From Antennarius striatus (taxonomy: Eukaryota; Chordata; Actinopteri; Lophiiformes; Antennariidae): a stretch of 64,000 bases of DNA. The stretch is taken from positions 6,060,001 through 6,124,000 of the forward strand of contig NC_090792.1 in NCBI RefSeq assembly GCF_040054535.1, given 5' to 3'. The notes under the pieces are model-generated. The model was given only the letters and a program-made list of their open reading frames with translations, was not told the origin of the DNA and searched no databases. Both the position numbers and the translations under genes were made by a program. Positions within the stretch are counted from its first letter, which is position 1. Each line of letters starts with the position of its first letter. Shown here in pieces: positions 62,138 through 64,000 of the stretch.

Positions 62138-63496
62138 CGCGGTCCCATACCTTTTTTGCAACAAGGACCGGTTTCACCTAAGACAATATTTTCACAGACC
62201 GGCTTTCATTTGCTCGATAATTGTTAATTACGCCAGACAGCTGAAGTCTAATAATAAATCATCCGCAGTGGTTTTATGTAAAATGCAGATATCAAAAGAC
62301 AATAAACAACCTTTTATTCATAAATTGATAATCAAAATCTCTGTAAACAAAATAATTGTAAGAAATAATTACTAGCGGGAACCCGTGGAAATTCCAAGAT
62401 AAAACAATAATAAGACTACATACCAAACATATGCAAACAAATGTATTGGTATTATAAACCAAGCACACCCATCAGTTATCCCACAAGCAGACAGCGCATC
62501 CCGGTCTGACCCAGAACTGGCGTCAGCATCTTAGGCGAGGAACATGAATGAACGAATAAAATAAATGTATTAACTTTATGACTCATAAAGAAACAGATTA
62601 ACAAATATCCGACTATTGAGCATGTTTATCAACGAGTCTTCGATGTGGAGCTGTTACACATCAGAAAATAGCTGGTTTTAACTCCGTCCATTCTGTGTAT
62701 ATGTAGAACTGGGTCACACACACTAACGTTACAGCGGTTTTCGTGGCAGAGACGTCCCCCGGATAGAAAAAAATTCGGTTACAGTGGTTACACGACAATG
62801 CATATCGGCATTTTCAAAAAACTTAACTGTGGCCGGCGTTTGTGTCCTGGATATCTGCCTCGTTGTGTGGACCAAAGGCATATTCGCAACAAAAAGTCTC
62901 ACTGGCTGATGCCTTACACCATTCTGTTTGCGTAATTCCTTCAAGGCAGATGCGCCGTGATTGGTTGGGCAGGTAGTGGGTGGAGTTAAAACTTGACATG
63001 GTGAGGTTTTCAAATGAGCTTCTTCAAATATATAGGTGGGGAGATATTAAACACTCAAGTGAGTTCAATGTAGGAGAAATATTGATCATTTCCAATAAAA
63101 GGGTGAACAAGTCAACCAAATAATAATAATTACAATAATGAGAATTAGTGGCTGGGGACTGCTGATCTAAGGATAACGGGAGACAGTGACACCTGAAGTG
63201 TGTTCTGGAGGTCCAGTCTACTTCGCAGTTTGGTTTTCTTTACGGTCATTGCAGAAAATCCCGCTTCACAAAGACAGGAGGTTGGAAATGGAAGCAAGGG
63301 TGATATCAGTATAATCTGCTTTACCTTTAATCCAGAACACTGGTGCAGTTGTGGATGCTTAATTTATGGGTAACGGTTGGTAACCTGGCATGTGACTGAG
63401 ACCTGTCAAGCTGGGCAGACGCATGCATTTGTCTGTGCATTATTCCACACAGATGCTACTTTTCAAAGTAAAACATCTTTAGATGCATACTTCGCA
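62138..63496. mobile_element. hAT copy, split by a Helitron and cut by L2
   Basis: Begins CGCGGTCCCATACCTTTTTT and follows the 53201-54200 copy: the GACAATATTTTCACAGACCG block, GCAGTGGTTTTATGTAAAATGCAG, and later CAATAATGAGAATTAGTGG and CCCGCTTCACAAAGACAGGAGG. Bases 62372-63044 are a Helitron insertion. The right end is lost where an L2 copy starts at about 63497. Confidence 0.88.
62372..63044 (-). mobile_element. Non-autonomous Helitron
   Basis: In its own orientation it starts TCTCCCCACCTATATATTTG after an A and ends GGGTTCCCGCTAG before a T, the A|T insertion and 5'-TC/CTRR-3' ends of Helitrons. GC-rich short inverted motifs (GGAATTTCC, CCACGGG) lie just before the 3' CTAG. No target duplication. 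The inverse-orientation relative is at 27968-28815. Confidence 0.85.
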
Positions 63497-64000
63497 TAGT
63501 CTTCCCATACGTCCATATGGGGGACTGCTTGTCTTCTATGGTGACCAGCAGCACGGGGGCGCCACAGGGGACCGTTCTATCCCCCATTCTCTTCACCCTC
63601 TACACATCAGACTTCAAGCACAACTCGGATACATGCCACATACAGAAGTACTCCGATGACACCGCGATAGTGGCATGTATCCGGGAGGGTGATGAGGGGG
63701 GGTACAGGGCATTGGTGGCTGACTTCGTGGAGTGGTGCCAACAGAACCAGCTCCAGCTCAACGTCTCCAAGACAAAGGAGATGGTGCTGGATTTCCGGCG
63801 GGCACCTCCCTCTCCACAGCCGGTGATCATCAATGGCAGTGAGGTGGAGGTGGTAGAAAACTATAAGTACCTGGGACTGCAGCTAGACAGCAGACTGGAC
63901 TGGTCACTCAACTCCAACTGTGTGTACAAGAAGGGGCAAAGCAGGATGTACTTCCTAAGGAGGCTGGCCTCTTTCAACATCTGTCCTAAGCTCCTTTTCA
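63497..64000 (+). mobile_element. L2-like LINE, runs off the window
   Basis: Plus-strand reverse transcriptase: [37 protein letters not shown] (catalytic Y-S-D-D), [19 protein letters not shown] and [17 protein letters not shown]. Truncated at the 5' side and continuing beyond 64000. Closely related to the minus-strand copies at 17736 and 46476. Confidence 0.9.

Overview
This is eukaryotic, almost certainly ray-finned fish (teleost), nuclear DNA. Genes are split into short exons with GT-AG introns, protein similarity is to vertebrate proteins, and the intergenic and intronic DNA is packed with typical fish repeats: RTE and L2-type LINEs, Tc1, hAT, pogo/Tigger-like elements, Helitrons, a Gypsy LTR element, tRNA-derived SINEs and long dinucleotide arrays. 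The species cannot be named from the window. Exon boundaries were worked out by hand from splice sites and reading phase, and identities rest on remembered family sequences, not searches.

Six protein-coding genes are recognised. Left to right: dapp1 (+, 8820-23794, 9 exons, SH2-PH adaptor), lamtor3 (-, 25094-29184, 6 exons, convergent with dapp1), a YIP1-family gene best matching yipf7 (+, 32498-34239), slirp (-, 35195-39820, with an in-frame stop and a probable frameshift), alkbh1 (+, 40067-55218, 6 coding exons), and the 3' half of ldah (-, 58196-61595, its first exons not found). slirp and alkbh1 are head to head over 246 bp, an arrangement shared with human chromosome 14, and the shared promoter holds two full CRE palindromes. 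Two exon-like stretches at 1877-3077 belong to no gene I recognise.

Most of the rest is transposon. 1-8220: end of a pogo-type MITE, an unknown gene fragment, a Tc1 element with TA ends (3345-4844), an hAT MITE and an old hAT transposase piece. dapp1 introns: a near full-length RTE LINE (14364-17440), an L2 piece ending in a (CAGA)n array, SINEs. 27966-31801: Helitron-like repeat, a 602-bp element whose inverted ends carry arrays of palindromes around an integrase-like fragment, and an RTE 3' half with a 327-codon open frame. alkbh1 intron 1: an RTE copy split by an hAT (8-bp duplication) itself split by a deleted pogo transposon. alkbh1 intron 4: an L2 copy split by a 4.1-kb Gypsy element (5-bp duplication). 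ldah: an hAT MITE split by a pogo MITE. Right end: an hAT split by a Helitron with a clean A|T target, then an L2 copy running off the window.

The genes do not form one pathway. dapp1 acts in antigen-receptor/PI3K signalling, lamtor3 in the lysosomal Ragulator scaffold, yipf7 in ER-Golgi membranes, slirp and alkbh1 partly in mitochondrial RNA handling, and ldah on lipid droplets. No undescribed system is certain; the best candidate is the palindrome-array element at 29894-30495.
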